Positions 26,761 to 34,953 of a DNA stretch of 64,000 nt are shown here, piece after piece (positions within the stretch are counted from its first letter, which is position 1; the number at the start of each line of letters is the position of its first letter). The notes beneath the pieces were generated by a model. It saw only the letters and a program-made list of their open reading frames with translations, made no database searches and was not told the origin of the DNA. Origin of the DNA: Roseovarius sp. MMSF_3281 (GTDB lineage: Bacteria; Pseudomonadota; Alphaproteobacteria; Rhodobacterales; Rhodobacteraceae). A program made the position numbers and the translations under genes. Where the stretch lies: positions 248,001-312,000 of the forward strand of contig NZ_JASHIM010000002.1 in the NCBI RefSeq assembly GCF_030733685.1, given 5' to 3'.

Positions 26761-27648
26761 CTATTTATCTCTTTCAAACTCGATCGCGACGTCTTGCGCC
26801 ATCTGGGCCGCCTTGGTCACCATTTGACTGCGCGGCTCTCCCATGTAAGAGGCCGAAAAGCGCAAGGGCGCCGGGGTCCACCCCGGATCGAATTCAACGA
26901 TCTTGCCTTGTGCGACATAGCCCGCCCCAAGCGCCCGTGGCAGGGCGGCCACCCCAAGCCCGGCTTCGACCAGCCGAAAACAGGCTGACAGGGACGAGGA
27001 CGGAAAAAGCGGAATGCCCGGCCCCTCGCGCTGAAAAAGCGCGGCCTTCAATTCCCGGTAGGGGCGGGTGTTACGGGCATAGGTGATCACGGGGCGGTCG
27101 AAATACCCGCCCTTACCCTTTGCCTGTTCTGCCGCCCGGTACCACGCCAGGTCAAACCCCGGCAGGTCAACATTATCCACCGAATATTCCGAGATCGGCC
27201 CCAAAAGCATCGCAAGGTCTATTTCACGATCCAGAAGGCCCGCCCGCAGGGTCATCGAGATATCGACATTGATCTCGATCTCCAGCTTGGGAAATTCCTC
27301 GTGCAGGCGGGCGATGAATTCTGGCAGCCAACATTGCGCGATGGTTTCCGACACACCTAACCGCAAATGTCCCTCGGTGCCGGACGGGTCGATCACGTCG
27401 CGCTCCAGCAACTCGCCCAGTTGCTCGAACTGTTCGGCATGGCGCAGCAAAAGCTCGCCCCGTTTTGTCAGGCGCAGGCCCGCGCCCGTCCGGTCAAACA
27501 GGTCTGCCGCAAGGCTTTGTTCAAGATTGCGAATACGTGTCGTAACGGCGGGTTGCGTCAGGTGCAGCGCCTGGGCGGCTTTGCCGACACCTCCCATCCG
27601 CACAACCGACAAAAACGTGCGCAACTGTTCTAGATTGATTCGTGACAT
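26761..27648 (-). CDS. LysR family regulator of the 5-oxoproline operon
   Basis: A 295-residue LysR-type regulator. The N-terminal winged helix-turn-helix is LEQLRTFLSVVRMGGVGKAA followed by ALHLTQPAVTTRIRNLEQ. The C-terminal two-lobed effector domain begins near GHLRLGVSETIAQ. It lies directly upstream of the DUF1445-TRAP-pxp operon on the same strand, with 82 bases between it and the first operon start codon. By position it probably senses D-glutamate, 5-oxoproline or a related amino acid. It may itself be co-transcribed with the operon. Confidence 0.95.
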   Translation of the reverse strand: MSRINLEQLRTFLSVVRMGGVGKAAQALHLTQPAVTTRIRNLEQSLAADLFDRTGAGLRLTKRGELLLRHAEQFEQLGELLERDVIDPSGTEGHLRLGVSETIAQCWLPEFIARLHEEFPKLEIEINVDISMTLRAGLLDREIDLAMLLGPISEYSVDNVDLPGFDLAWYRAAEQAKGKGGYFDRPVITYARNTRPYRELKAALFQREGPGIPLFPSSSLSACFRLVEAGLGVAALPRALGAGYVAQGKIVEFDPGWTPAPLRFSASYMGEPRSQMVTKAAQMAQDVAIEFERDK

Positions 27649-27805
27649 GCCGTCAGCTTAGCGGCCCTGTCCCGCGCCGCGAGTTATTTCCACTCGAACG
27701 CCACTTTGCCGTTTTTGCCCGAAACCATGACGCCCACAGTCAAAAGCAAGCTCACAATTGATATATCCGGGTGCATCCTGACCTTGCGCAAACCAAAGGT
27801 GCGAT

Positions 27806-28219
27806 ATGTCCCGCGAAACCAAGTTGATCCTATGCCCCGTCAACCTTCGTCACGTCAAAGTCGAATACAATGCTTATGCAGAAGCGGTCGAAATGGCCCA
27901 AAGACGCGGGGCGAAACTGATCGTTGCCACCGTGGCGCCCGAGATCGAGCGCAACCTGAACATTTATAACTCCGATAAATATTGGGGCGAGGAACTCAGG
28001 AAATTCGTCGCGGCCCACCCCGCCGAAGGGGTCGAGGTCGAATACATCGTGCGCAAAGGGGCGACGCACCGGCAGATTGTCAAACTGGCGGATGAGCGCA
28101 ATGTCGATGTGGTCGTGATGGAATCGGCAAACCCCAAGGTTTCTGATTACCTGCTTGGCACAACGGCCAGCCATGTCGTCACGCATGCCGAATGCTCGGT
28201 CTACGTGGTGCGTTCCTGA
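27806..28219 (+). CDS. Universal stress protein (UspA family)
   Basis: A 137-residue single-domain UspA protein of the nucleotide-binding alpha/beta fold. It starts KLILCPVNLRHVK and has AYAEAVEMAQRRGAKLIVATV, HRQIVKLADERNVDVVVME, then LGTTASHVVTHAECSVYVVR. The last block is the usual G-x-x-x-x-x-V-x-x-x-x-x-C-x-V-x-V tail, but the ATP-binding G-2x-G-9x-G pattern is only partly visible. The gene is divergent from the LysR gene. A GC hairpin lies 16 bases after its stop. Role is general stress tolerance by family. Confidence 0.93.
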   Translation: MSRETKLILCPVNLRHVKVEYNAYAEAVEMAQRRGAKLIVATVAPEIERNLNIYNSDKYWGEELRKFVAAHPAEGVEVEYIVRKGATHRQIVKLADERNVDVVVMESANPKVSDYLLGTTASHVVTHAECSVYVVRS

Positions 28220-28235
28220 CCCATGAAATCACAAA

Positions 28236-28258
28236 GCCCGGCCGTTTCCCGGCCGGGC
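28236..28258 (+). terminator. Stem-loop after the UspA gene
   Basis: GCCCGGCCG pairs perfectly with CGGCCGGGC around TTTCC. There is no T run after it, so it may stop transcription weakly or stabilise the transcript end. Confidence 0.5.
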
Positions 28259-28286
28259 CATCTTCGCTACAGGATCAGGCGTTTAA

Positions 28287-28386
28287 AGCGTTTCCAGTTA
28301 TTATTGCATCAACAATACCCTGTCAGGCCTACGGCCTTCTCGGGACATTGGTGATGCAGCTTGATTCAAGGTAAACCGGAAACGCT
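28287..28386. repeat. 100-bp imperfect palindromic intergenic element
   Basis: The ends are exact inverted repeats, AGCGTTTCC (28287-28295) and GGAAACGCT (28378-28386). Inside, TGCATCAACAAT pairs with ATTGGTGATGCA at 11 of 12 positions. The element fills the gap between usp and hsp20. The right end touches the hsp20 stop codon. It looks like a mobile-derived or palindromic repeat unit. Confidence 0.55.
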
Positions 28387-28854
28387 CTAGTTGACGGCCT
28401 TGGCATCAACCACGTCTTTTTCCACCGCGTCGCCGCTGGCAATCTCGATACGGCGCGGTTTCAGGGCCTCGGGCACCTCGCGCACCAGATCAATATGCAG
28501 CATGCCATCGGCATGGCTTGCGCCGGTCACGCGCACATGGTCGGCCAGTTGGAACTTCCGCTCGAAGGCGCGCGTGGCGATGCCGCGATGCAGGAATGTC
28601 CGCTCCCCATCGTCCTCGGCCTTCTGGGCCGATACAACCAGCGCACCGTCTTTCACGTCCACCGATAGATCGCCCGCGGCGAAACCGGCAACGGCGATTG
28701 AAATGCGATAGGCATCATCGGCGGTTTTCTCGATGTTATACGGGGGGTAAGTGGGTTGCGTCATGTCACTCGACAAAACCCGGTCCATCATGTCGGCGAT
28801 CTGGTCAAAGCCGACGGTTGCGCGGTAAAGCGGCGCAAGATCAAAGTTTCGCAT
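28387..28854 (-). CDS. Hsp20 family small heat-shock protein
   Basis: ATP-independent chaperone that holds unfolding proteins, 155 residues. The N-terminal FDLAPLYRATVGFDQIADMM and PPYNIEKTADDAYRISIAVA match the IbpA type. The alpha-crystallin domain ends with RAFERKFQLADHVRVTGASH and a GMLHIDLVREVPE strand, then KPRRIEI in place of the usual IxI tail. GGAGG lies 8 bases before ATG 28854. A sigma-32-like promoter lies about 95 bases upstream. Confidence 0.95.
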   Translation of the reverse strand: MRNFDLAPLYRATVGFDQIADMMDRVLSSDMTQPTYPPYNIEKTADDAYRISIAVAGFAAGDLSVDVKDGALVVSAQKAEDDGERTFLHRGIATRAFERKFQLADHVRVTGASHADGMLHIDLVREVPEALKPRRIEIASGDAVEKDVVDAKAVN

Positions 28855-28947
28855 TGGTCATCCTCCATTGAGCGATACCGATTTTGAGCCTTCCCATTCG
28901 GGACAGGCCGGTCACACCCGGCCCAATGAGGCGCCGGGATACTCAGG

Positions 28948-28976
28948 ATTTGGGAAGGTCTTCGCGGGTTTTCAAG
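28948..28976 (-). promoter_or_regulatory. Sigma-32 (RpoH)-like promoter of hsp20
   Basis: On the minus strand, an exact CTTGAAA -35 box is followed after 14 bases by TCCCAAAT, close to the CCCCATNT -10 element. The resulting leader to ATG 28854 would be about 85 bases. The promoter falls partly within the downstream end of the protease gene's flank. Confidence 0.6.
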
Positions 28977-28990
28977 ACCTGAGCGCGCGG

Positions 28991-29797
28991 TCAGGGCTTG
29001 GCAAATTTCGCCCCGGTTTGCCGGTCTTCACCCGTGGTAAAACGGCGCGGTGCCTTTTTGCTGCGAACGATCCGATTGTCGTCCAACTGGGCATAAAGAA
29101 GGTCCAAAGGCTGCTGAAGCTGGGTGCCCAAAGACACTTTGCGCCCTTCAAGCTCGGCCATGGCCGAGACCACGGAGACAACCCGCGGCTCGCCGGCCTC
29201 GAAGCTGAATATCGGCGCCCCGGACGAGCCGAAGTTCACATCGCACGACATGATCAACACCCCCTCCTGCCGCCCCATTACGTCGCAGACCTCCTGTAGT
29301 GACGGTGCCTCCGAACGATCCTTGGCGTAGGATACAATACCGATACGCTGCCCTTTGCGGGGGCGGATATCGGTTTTGAACGGGATCACCCGGGTGTTGC
29401 GGATCGGATGGTGCAATTCCAGAAGGGCCACGTCATTGCGCACCCGTTCCGTGGCCACCTTGTCGTTGTATTCATACTCGGGGTGGATGGCCACGCGCTT
29501 GACCCAGCGATAGGCCTCGGCCCGGCCATTGCGCCACCCGGCAAGGAATTCGACCTTTTCGTGATCGACACGCGCGCCGGTGCTTTTGTCGAAAAGACAA
29601 TGCGCCGCCGTCAGGACCAGTTTCGGGGAAATCAACGCGCCGGTACAAAAGCCGCGCCCGGCAATATCAAGCCTGCCAACGGCCTGCCACATGCGGCTGT
29701 CGTCGCCGGTATCCAATCGCTCCAGCCGGCTGTTGTCGGCCCGGGCCGCGAAGGCAAGGCACAACACCGGAATGATCAGCAGGATGGATCGCAGCAT
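28991..29797 (-). CDS. Secreted trypsin-like serine protease
   Basis: Exported S1/V8-type protease, 268 residues from ATG 29797 (GGGGG 4 bases upstream), with signal peptide LRSILLIIPVLCLAFAARAD. The catalytic triad is visible: His in LTAAHC, Asp in RNDVALLEL and Ser in NFGSSGAPIF. The serine motif is GSSG instead of the trypsin GDSG, as in V8/glutamyl-endopeptidase-like secreted bacterial enzymes. It ends in a basic tail (KKAPRRF). It stands alone between the Hsp20 gene and the glycolate operon. Target proteins are unknown. Confidence 0.9.
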   Translation of the reverse strand: MLRSILLIIPVLCLAFAARADNSRLERLDTGDDSRMWQAVGRLDIAGRGFCTGALISPKLVLTAAHCLFDKSTGARVDHEKVEFLAGWRNGRAEAYRWVKRVAIHPEYEYNDKVATERVRNDVALLELHHPIRNTRVIPFKTDIRPRKGQRIGIVSYAKDRSEAPSLQEVCDVMGRQEGVLIMSCDVNFGSSGAPIFSFEAGEPRVVSVVSAMAELEGRKVSLGTQLQQPLDLLYAQLDDNRIVRSKKAPRRFTTGEDRQTGAKFAKP

Positions 29798-29854
29798 GAG
29801 GCCCCCAAAAATTTCTAACCCTGAAGGGCGGGATATCATCGCTTTTAGGCGAAA

Positions 29855-31186
29855 TTAGGGCGCGCGTCCAAGGTCGGGCACTTGCGGTGCGCTGTTGTGA
29901 TCGGCGTTCAGGGCGGGGGGCCTTGGCCCACCCGTGGCCCAATCCAACAACTCGACGGTATGCACCACCGGCACCCCGGTGCCCGAGCCGATTTGAATCA
30001 TGCAGCCAATGTTGCCCGCCGCGATGATATCGGGGCCTTTCGCCTCAAGCGTTTCGATCTTTCGCGCCTTGAGTTGCTTGGAAATCTCCGGCTGCATCAG
30101 GTTGTAGGTGCCCGCACTGCCACAGCACAGATGGCTGTCGGCCGGTTCCACCACGGCAAAGCCCGCCCGTTTCAGCAGGTCCTTCGGATAGGTCTTGATC
30201 TGCTGGCCATGCTGCAACGAACAGGCCGCGTGATAGGCCACCACCCGATCCTTGGCCGCGCCTTCGGGCAGGTCCAGTTGCATCAGCAATTCGCTGATAT
30301 CCATGGCAATGCCCGACACCCGCGCGGCATCCTCGGCCAAAGCTTCGTTGCGGAACATATGGCCGTAATCCTTCACCGTCGTGCCACAGCCCGAGGTGTT
30401 GATCACGATGGCATCCAACCCCTCGCCATCCATCTCGGCGGCCCATGCGCGAATATTCTTGGCCGCGGTGCCGTGGCTTTCCCGCGTCTTGCCCATGTGA
30501 TGGGTCAGCGCCCCGCAACAGCCCGCGCCTTCGGCCACGACCACCTCGCACCCCAACCGGGTCAAAAGGCGAATGGTGGCATCGTTGATATCGGTGTTCA
30601 GCGCCCTTTGCGCACACCCCGTCATCAGGGCCACGCGCTTGCGCTTTTCTCCCTTTGGCGCAAAAGCCTGCGGATCGTCGTTGCGCGATACCGGCGGCAC
30701 CTGTTTCGGGGCCATTTCCAACATCGCCTTCAACCGCGCATCCGGCATCAGGAACGCAAAAGGCCGCCCGATCTTGGCCCCCAGAAGCGCCAAGCGAAAC
30801 CGCCCCGGATAGGGCAGGATCTTCGACAGGATCCACCGCAAGGCGCGCTCCCCCACGGGCCGCTTGTAGCGCTCTTCGATATATTCCCGCGCGTGATCCA
30901 CCAGATGCATGTAATGCACGCCCGACGGACAGGTCGTCATGCAGGCAAGGCAGGACAGGCACCGGTCGATATGCTTGACTGTCTTGGCATCCGGCACCCG
31001 GTTGTTTTCCAGCATATCCTTGATCAGGTAAATGCGGCCCCGGGGGCTGTCCAACTCATCGCCCAGAACCTGATAGGTGGGGCAGGTGGCGGTGCAAAAC
31101 CCGCAATGCACACAGCTGCGCAAAATCTGGTTCGACCGTTCGATACTTGGGTCTTTCAACTGTTCTGCGGTGAATTCCGTTTTCAT
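29855..31186 (-). CDS. glcF: Glycolate oxidase iron-sulfur subunit
   Basis: Electron-transfer subunit of the membrane-associated glycolate oxidase GlcDEF, which turns glycolate into glyoxylate. Two 4Fe-4S motifs are present: CVHCGFCTATCPTY and CLSCLACMTTCPSG. Two CCG domains follow, with CAQRALN, AGCCGALTHHMG, YHAACSLQHGQQ and LCCGSAGTYN. The 443-residue length is normal. It is the last gene of the glc operon and starts one base after the membrane-protein gene stop. Confidence 0.96.
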   Translation of the reverse strand: MKTEFTAEQLKDPSIERSNQILRSCVHCGFCTATCPTYQVLGDELDSPRGRIYLIKDMLENNRVPDAKTVKHIDRCLSCLACMTTCPSGVHYMHLVDHAREYIEERYKRPVGERALRWILSKILPYPGRFRLALLGAKIGRPFAFLMPDARLKAMLEMAPKQVPPVSRNDDPQAFAPKGEKRKRVALMTGCAQRALNTDINDATIRLLTRLGCEVVVAEGAGCCGALTHHMGKTRESHGTAAKNIRAWAAEMDGEGLDAIVINTSGCGTTVKDYGHMFRNEALAEDAARVSGIAMDISELLMQLDLPEGAAKDRVVAYHAACSLQHGQQIKTYPKDLLKRAGFAVVEPADSHLCCGSAGTYNLMQPEISKQLKARKIETLEAKGPDIIAAGNIGCMIQIGSGTGVPVVHTVELLDWATGGPRPPALNADHNSAPQVPDLGRAP

Positions 31187-31552
31187 CTAGTCCGCCACCA
31201 TTGTTGCCGCGTAAAGCCCGAACCAGGGCAGGGTTGTCGCCATTGCGCCAATGGCAAAAGCCGCGCGATGTGCATTGGCCGAGGTGACCTGCCGCCGCAC
31301 CGCCAGCATGATCAGGGTCAGCATGCAAATCCACGCCATCCAGTAACAGAGTATGACCAAAAGCCCGATATGGGCCCCGGACAACGACAGCATCGCACCG
31401 TAATTCAAGGCCCCGTAGGCCAAGGCCATCAGGCCAATCGTCATGGCCCAAACGGTTATCATGTACCCGCGCGTCGCCGTCCGCCGCGATAACAGCAAAA
31501 AGGCGGCTGGCCCGCCCAGAAACACAACGGCAAAGATGACCCAAAGGTTCAT
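31187..31552 (-). CDS. Four-helix membrane protein within the glc operon
   Basis: A 121-residue protein of about four hydrophobic helices, for example NLWVIFAVVFLGGPAAFLLL and IGLLVILCYWMAWICMLTLI. No family motif is recognised. It overlaps the glcE stop by 4 bases and abuts glcF, so it is made together with the glycolate oxidase subunits. That position suggests a membrane anchor or quinone-side partner for GlcDEF, but this is inference from location only. Confidence 0.8.
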   Translation of the reverse strand: MNLWVIFAVVFLGGPAAFLLLSRRTATRGYMITVWAMTIGLMALAYGALNYGAMLSLSGAHIGLLVILCYWMAWICMLTLIMLAVRRQVTSANAHRAAFAIGAMATTLPWFGLYAATMVAD

Positions 31553-32688
31553 GCGACGCGCCCCATCAGGCCCGGATTGAACACCCCCTTGGGATCGAAC
31601 CTCTGGCGCAGCCCCGCTTCAATCGCCTCCACACCCGGCTTTGGCGGGTGAAAGGTGGCCACGGCATTGCGGCCCCGGACAAGCGTGGCATGGCCGCCCT
31701 TTTCGTCCACGGCGGCGCGGATGGCCTCGGCCTGACGGCCTTGGGGAACCTGCAGCCAGACAAGGCCACCGCCCCAGTCGTAAAGCGCCTCGCCCCCGTC
31801 GATCCGGGCCACGATGCCGGGCGCATCCGAAGGTTTCACCGACAGTTTCCAGACATCGCCTTGGGTGCCATGAAACGGCGCGACATCCCGGACGGCCTGC
31901 CAATCCGCCGAATTGCGCCCGGCATCGGGTTCAATCCGCACCGTCCCGGTATCCGACAACAGCCGTTCCAATTCACCGGTGCGATACCGCACCGAGGCAT
32001 CCGACCCTTCGACGCGAATCATCGTGACCGGCGTGCCGTCTGGACCCTTTTGAAAATGCGCGGCGCCTGTCACCTCGAACGGGGTGGCAAGCGCCCGCGA
32101 CAAGACCTTGACCGCCTCGTCATCCGAAAGCCCCTCGATCACAAGGCCCCCGGTGCAATGGGTCTGCGGCAGTACCTTCAGGGCCACTTCGCTCAGCACA
32201 CCCAGCGTGCCCCATGATCCACACATCAGTTTGTTCAGATCATAGCCGGTGACGTTCTTCATAACCCGCCCGCCATTCTTCAGAATACGGCCCATGCCAT
32301 CGACGAACCGCACGCCCAAAAGGCTATCGCGGCAGGCCCCCACCGAGGATACCCGCCTTGGCCCCGAGATATTGCCAGCCACCACGCCGCCAATCGTCGG
32401 CGTTCCGCTGGTGCCCAGAAGCCCGCGATGATCCATCGGCTCAAAAGCCAGCCTCTGGCCCTCCTTGGCCAAAGCGGCCTCGACCTCCTCAACCGGTGTT
32501 CCCGCCTGTGCCACAAGGGTCAGGGCCCCGGGCTCATAAAGGGTGACCCCGCTCAGCCCCGCGGTCGACAGGGTATCGCCGGCCTGGGGTGTTCCGATAG
32601 GCCGCGTGCCGCCGCCGATGATGCGCAAGGGGGCTTTGGCCCCGGTCACGATCTCGGATAGCTCTGCTTCGCTTTGGGGTGTCAGCAT
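31549..32688 (-). CDS. glcE: Glycolate oxidase FAD-binding subunit GlcE
   Basis: Second FAD-binding subunit of glycolate oxidase, 379 residues from ATG 32688, where GGAAAG lies about 7 bases upstream. An in-frame ORF extends further but lacks a ribosome site. The PCMH-type FAD domain shows LRIIGGGTRPIG, TPIGGVVAGNISG-like TPTIGGVVAGNISGPRR and GGRVMKNVTGYDLNKL. The shorter C-terminal part ends RQRFDPKGVFNPGLMG. It follows glcD by 17 bases. Confidence 0.95.
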   Translation of the reverse strand: MLTPQSEAELSEIVTGAKAPLRIIGGGTRPIGTPQAGDTLSTAGLSGVTLYEPGALTLVAQAGTPVEEVEAALAKEGQRLAFEPMDHRGLLGTSGTPTIGGVVAGNISGPRRVSSVGACRDSLLGVRFVDGMGRILKNGGRVMKNVTGYDLNKLMCGSWGTLGVLSEVALKVLPQTHCTGGLVIEGLSDDEAVKVLSRALATPFEVTGAAHFQKGPDGTPVTMIRVEGSDASVRYRTGELERLLSDTGTVRIEPDAGRNSADWQAVRDVAPFHGTQGDVWKLSVKPSDAPGIVARIDGGEALYDWGGGLVWLQVPQGRQAEAIRAAVDEKGGHATLVRGRNAVATFHPPKPGVEAIEAGLRQRFDPKGVFNPGLMGRVA

Positions 32689-32705
32689 GGTCACTCTTTC
32701 CAAAA

Positions 32706-34145
32706 TCACTCGGCCGCGATCCGGCGCGCTTCGCTGGTGGCCAGCGGGAAAACCTTGGCCGGGTTGAGCAACCACCGAGGGTCGAACACATCTTTCACCG
32801 CCATCTGGATATCCAGATCCTCGGGCGCGTATTGGTCCAGCATCAGGTCGCGTTTCTCAATGCCCACGCCATGCTCCCCGGTCAGGCAGCCGCCTGCCTC
32901 GACACAGAGTTTCAGGATCTCGGCCCCCAAAGCCTCGCATTTCTCAAGGTCGCCGGGGGTGTTGGCGTTATACAGGATCAAGGGGTGCATATTGCCGTCG
33001 CCCGCGTGGAATACATTGGCCACATCAAGGCCGAACTCTTCCGACAACTCGCCGATCCGGCGCAGCACGAAAGGCAGTTGGCTCACCGGGATCGTGCCAT
33101 CAAGGCACATGTAGTCATTGATCTGCCCCATCGCCCCAAAGGCCGATTTCCGGCCCAGCCATATGCGCGCGCTTTCCTCGGCGCTGGTGCTTTGGCGCAG
33201 TTCCACGGGGTTGTGAGTTTGGGCAATCTCCATGATGGTCTCTAACTGTTCGTCGATCTCGGCTTCGCTGCCTTCGACTTCGACAATCAAAAGCGCCTCG
33301 CAATCGGGATAGCCCGCCTTGGCAAAGGCCTCACAGGCGCGGATGCAGGGGCGGTCCATGAATTCGATCGCCACCGGCAAAACCCCGGCCTTGATGATGT
33401 CCGAAACCGCCTGCCCGGCCACCTCGTTGTTGTCATAGCCCATCAGCACGGGCCGCGCGCCTTCGGGCTTGGGCAGGATGCGCAGGGTGGCTTCGGTCAC
33501 GATGCCAAGCTGCCCTTCCGAGCCGCAAACAACGCCCAACAGGTCATAACCGCCCGCATCCATATGCGCGCCGCCCAGCTCAAGGATGGTGCCATCCATC
33601 TGCACAAGGGTTACACCCATAAGGTTGTTGGTGGTCACCCCGTATTTCAGGCAATGCGCCCCGCCGGAATTCATCGCGATATTCCCGGCAATGGCACAGG
33701 CCAGTTGGCTGGACGGGTCAGGCGCATAGAAGAACCCCTGTTCTTCCACCGCGCCGGTCACCGACAGGTTCGTGCGCCCCGTTTGCACCCGGACGAAACG
33801 GTTGTCGTAATCTGCCTCCAGAACATCCGTCAGGCGCGACACCCCAAGAATAACACTATCCTCGGTCGGCAAAACGCCCCCCGCCAAGGACGTGCCCGCA
33901 CCGCGCGGAACCACCGGCACGCCCATGTCGTGGCATATCCGCAAGGCCTCTGAAACTTCCTGCGTTGAGCCGGGCAAAACCACCGCCATGGGCGCGCATT
34001 TGTAAGCGGTCAGCGCGTCACATTCGTAGGCGCGGGTTTCCATCGGGTCGGAGATTACCGCGTCGGAGGGCATAACCCCTTGTAATTTTTCGATCAATTC
34101 TGCCTTGCGTGACAGGATGGCCGGGTTGGGCCGGGGCATTTCCAT
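32706..34145 (-). CDS. glcD: Glycolate oxidase catalytic FAD subunit GlcD
   Basis: Main flavin subunit that oxidises glycolate. It shows the FAD-binding block PVVPRGAGTSLAGGVLPTED, and SSQLACAIAGNIAMNSGGAH with LKYGVTTNNLMGV. The C-terminal flavin-cap region has HAGDGNMHPLILY and GEHGVGIEKRDLM. I start at ATG 34145, with GGAGG 8 bases upstream, giving 479 residues. It leads the operon glcD-glcE-membrane protein-glcF. The promoter region carries an ATTGGT/ACCAAT dyad at 34161-34183. Confidence 0.96.
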   Translation of the reverse strand: MEMPRPNPAILSRKAELIEKLQGVMPSDAVISDPMETRAYECDALTAYKCAPMAVVLPGSTQEVSEALRICHDMGVPVVPRGAGTSLAGGVLPTEDSVILGVSRLTDVLEADYDNRFVRVQTGRTNLSVTGAVEEQGFFYAPDPSSQLACAIAGNIAMNSGGAHCLKYGVTTNNLMGVTLVQMDGTILELGGAHMDAGGYDLLGVVCGSEGQLGIVTEATLRILPKPEGARPVLMGYDNNEVAGQAVSDIIKAGVLPVAIEFMDRPCIRACEAFAKAGYPDCEALLIVEVEGSEAEIDEQLETIMEIAQTHNPVELRQSTSAEESARIWLGRKSAFGAMGQINDYMCLDGTIPVSQLPFVLRRIGELSEEFGLDVANVFHAGDGNMHPLILYNANTPGDLEKCEALGAEILKLCVEAGGCLTGEHGVGIEKRDLMLDQYAPEDLDIQMAVKDVFDPRWLLNPAKVFPLATSEARRIAAE

Positions 34146-34161
34146 GGGCGGACCCTCCTTA

Positions 34162-34182
34162 TTGGTCATGAAATATAACCAA
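34162..34182. promoter_or_regulatory. TTGGT-N11-ACCAA dyad before glcD
   Basis: An inverted repeat with 6-base arms (ATTGGT and ACCAAT counting the flanking bases) lies 16 bases before the glcD start. It overlaps a TATATT -10-like box on the minus strand with CTTGCC upstream. The TGGT/ACCA arms suit a GntR/FadR-type regulator such as GlcC; this is inference. Confidence 0.45.
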
Positions 34183-34227
34183 TTTACCGATCTGGCAAGT
34201 TCAGGTCAGGCGCGCTATCGTCGCATC

Positions 34228-34953
34228 ATGGATTGGATGGACCGCGTTGCCTTGTTCTCAAATCTTGATGTCGTAGCCGTGGGATTGCTGCTGACGTCAT
34301 GGATTGTAATCGGCTTGGCGGTTGAAAATCCACCGAAAAACCGTCCTTCGGTTTCGGTGCTGATGGCGCAGTACAGGCGCGAATGGATGGTGCAGATGAT
34401 CTCGCGCGATCCGCGGATTTTCGATGCCCAGATCCTTAGCTCATTGCGTCAGGGAACGGCCTTTTTCGCCTCGGCCACCATGATCGCCATCGGCGGCAGC
34501 CTTGCGCTTCTGGGCAATATGGAGCGCTTCATCGGTGTCGCATCGGACCTGACGCTGGATAGCGACCCCGCCATCGTGTGGGAGGTTAAGGTACTGGTTT
34601 TGCTTATTTTTCTGTCCAGCGCCTTCCTGAAATTCGTCTGGTCCAATCGCCTTTTCGGCTATTGCGCCGTGCTGATGGCCGCGGTGCCCAATGACCCCGA
34701 TCACCCCAAGGGCCTGCCGCGCGCCCGCAAGGCGGGCGAGATCAATATCACCGCGGCCAAAAGCTTTAACCGGGGTCTGCGATCCACGTATTTCGCTTTG
34801 GCATCAACTGTTTGGCTGTTGGGGGCTGGGGCCTTGATCGGTGCTGTGATCTTCACCTGTCTTGTGCTTTTGCGGCGCGAGTTTGCTTCGCATTCCCGCG
34901 CGGTGCTGATGTTGGCGGAAGAGGCTGCGGCGCAGGCGGATATGCCCGACTGA
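34228..34953 (+). CDS. DUF599 membrane protein
   Basis: An integral membrane protein of unknown function, about 241 residues, with some four to five helices (VVAVGLLLTSWIVIGLAV; FFASATMIAIGGSLALLG; VLVLLIFLSSAFLKFVW; a C-terminal helix near TVWLLGAGALIGAVIFTCLV). The conserved NRPSVSVLMAQYRREWM and SLRQGTAFFAS blocks fit DUF599. The start is uncertain: ATG 34228 is chosen, while ATG 34168 would overlap the glcD promoter and ATG 34237 is also possible. It is divergent from glcD. Confidence 0.78.
   Translation: MDWMDRVALFSNLDVVAVGLLLTSWIVIGLAVENPPKNRPSVSVLMAQYRREWMVQMISRDPRIFDAQILSSLRQGTAFFASATMIAIGGSLALLGNMERFIGVASDLTLDSDPAIVWEVKVLVLLIFLSSAFLKFVWSNRLFGYCAVLMAAVPNDPDHPKGLPRARKAGEINITAAKSFNRGLRSTYFALASTVWLLGAGALIGAVIFTCLVLLRREFASHSRAVLMLAEEAAAQADMPD

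Noticed and set aside
27758-27775. FNR-like half site TTGAT before the UspA gene
   Set aside because: The second half (ATCAA at the right spacing) is missing, so an oxygen-regulator site is not supported.
29882-31492. 536-residue plus-strand ORF over glcF
   Set aside because: It lies antisense to glcF, whose iron-sulfur motifs are intact; His/Gln/Arg-rich shadow composition.
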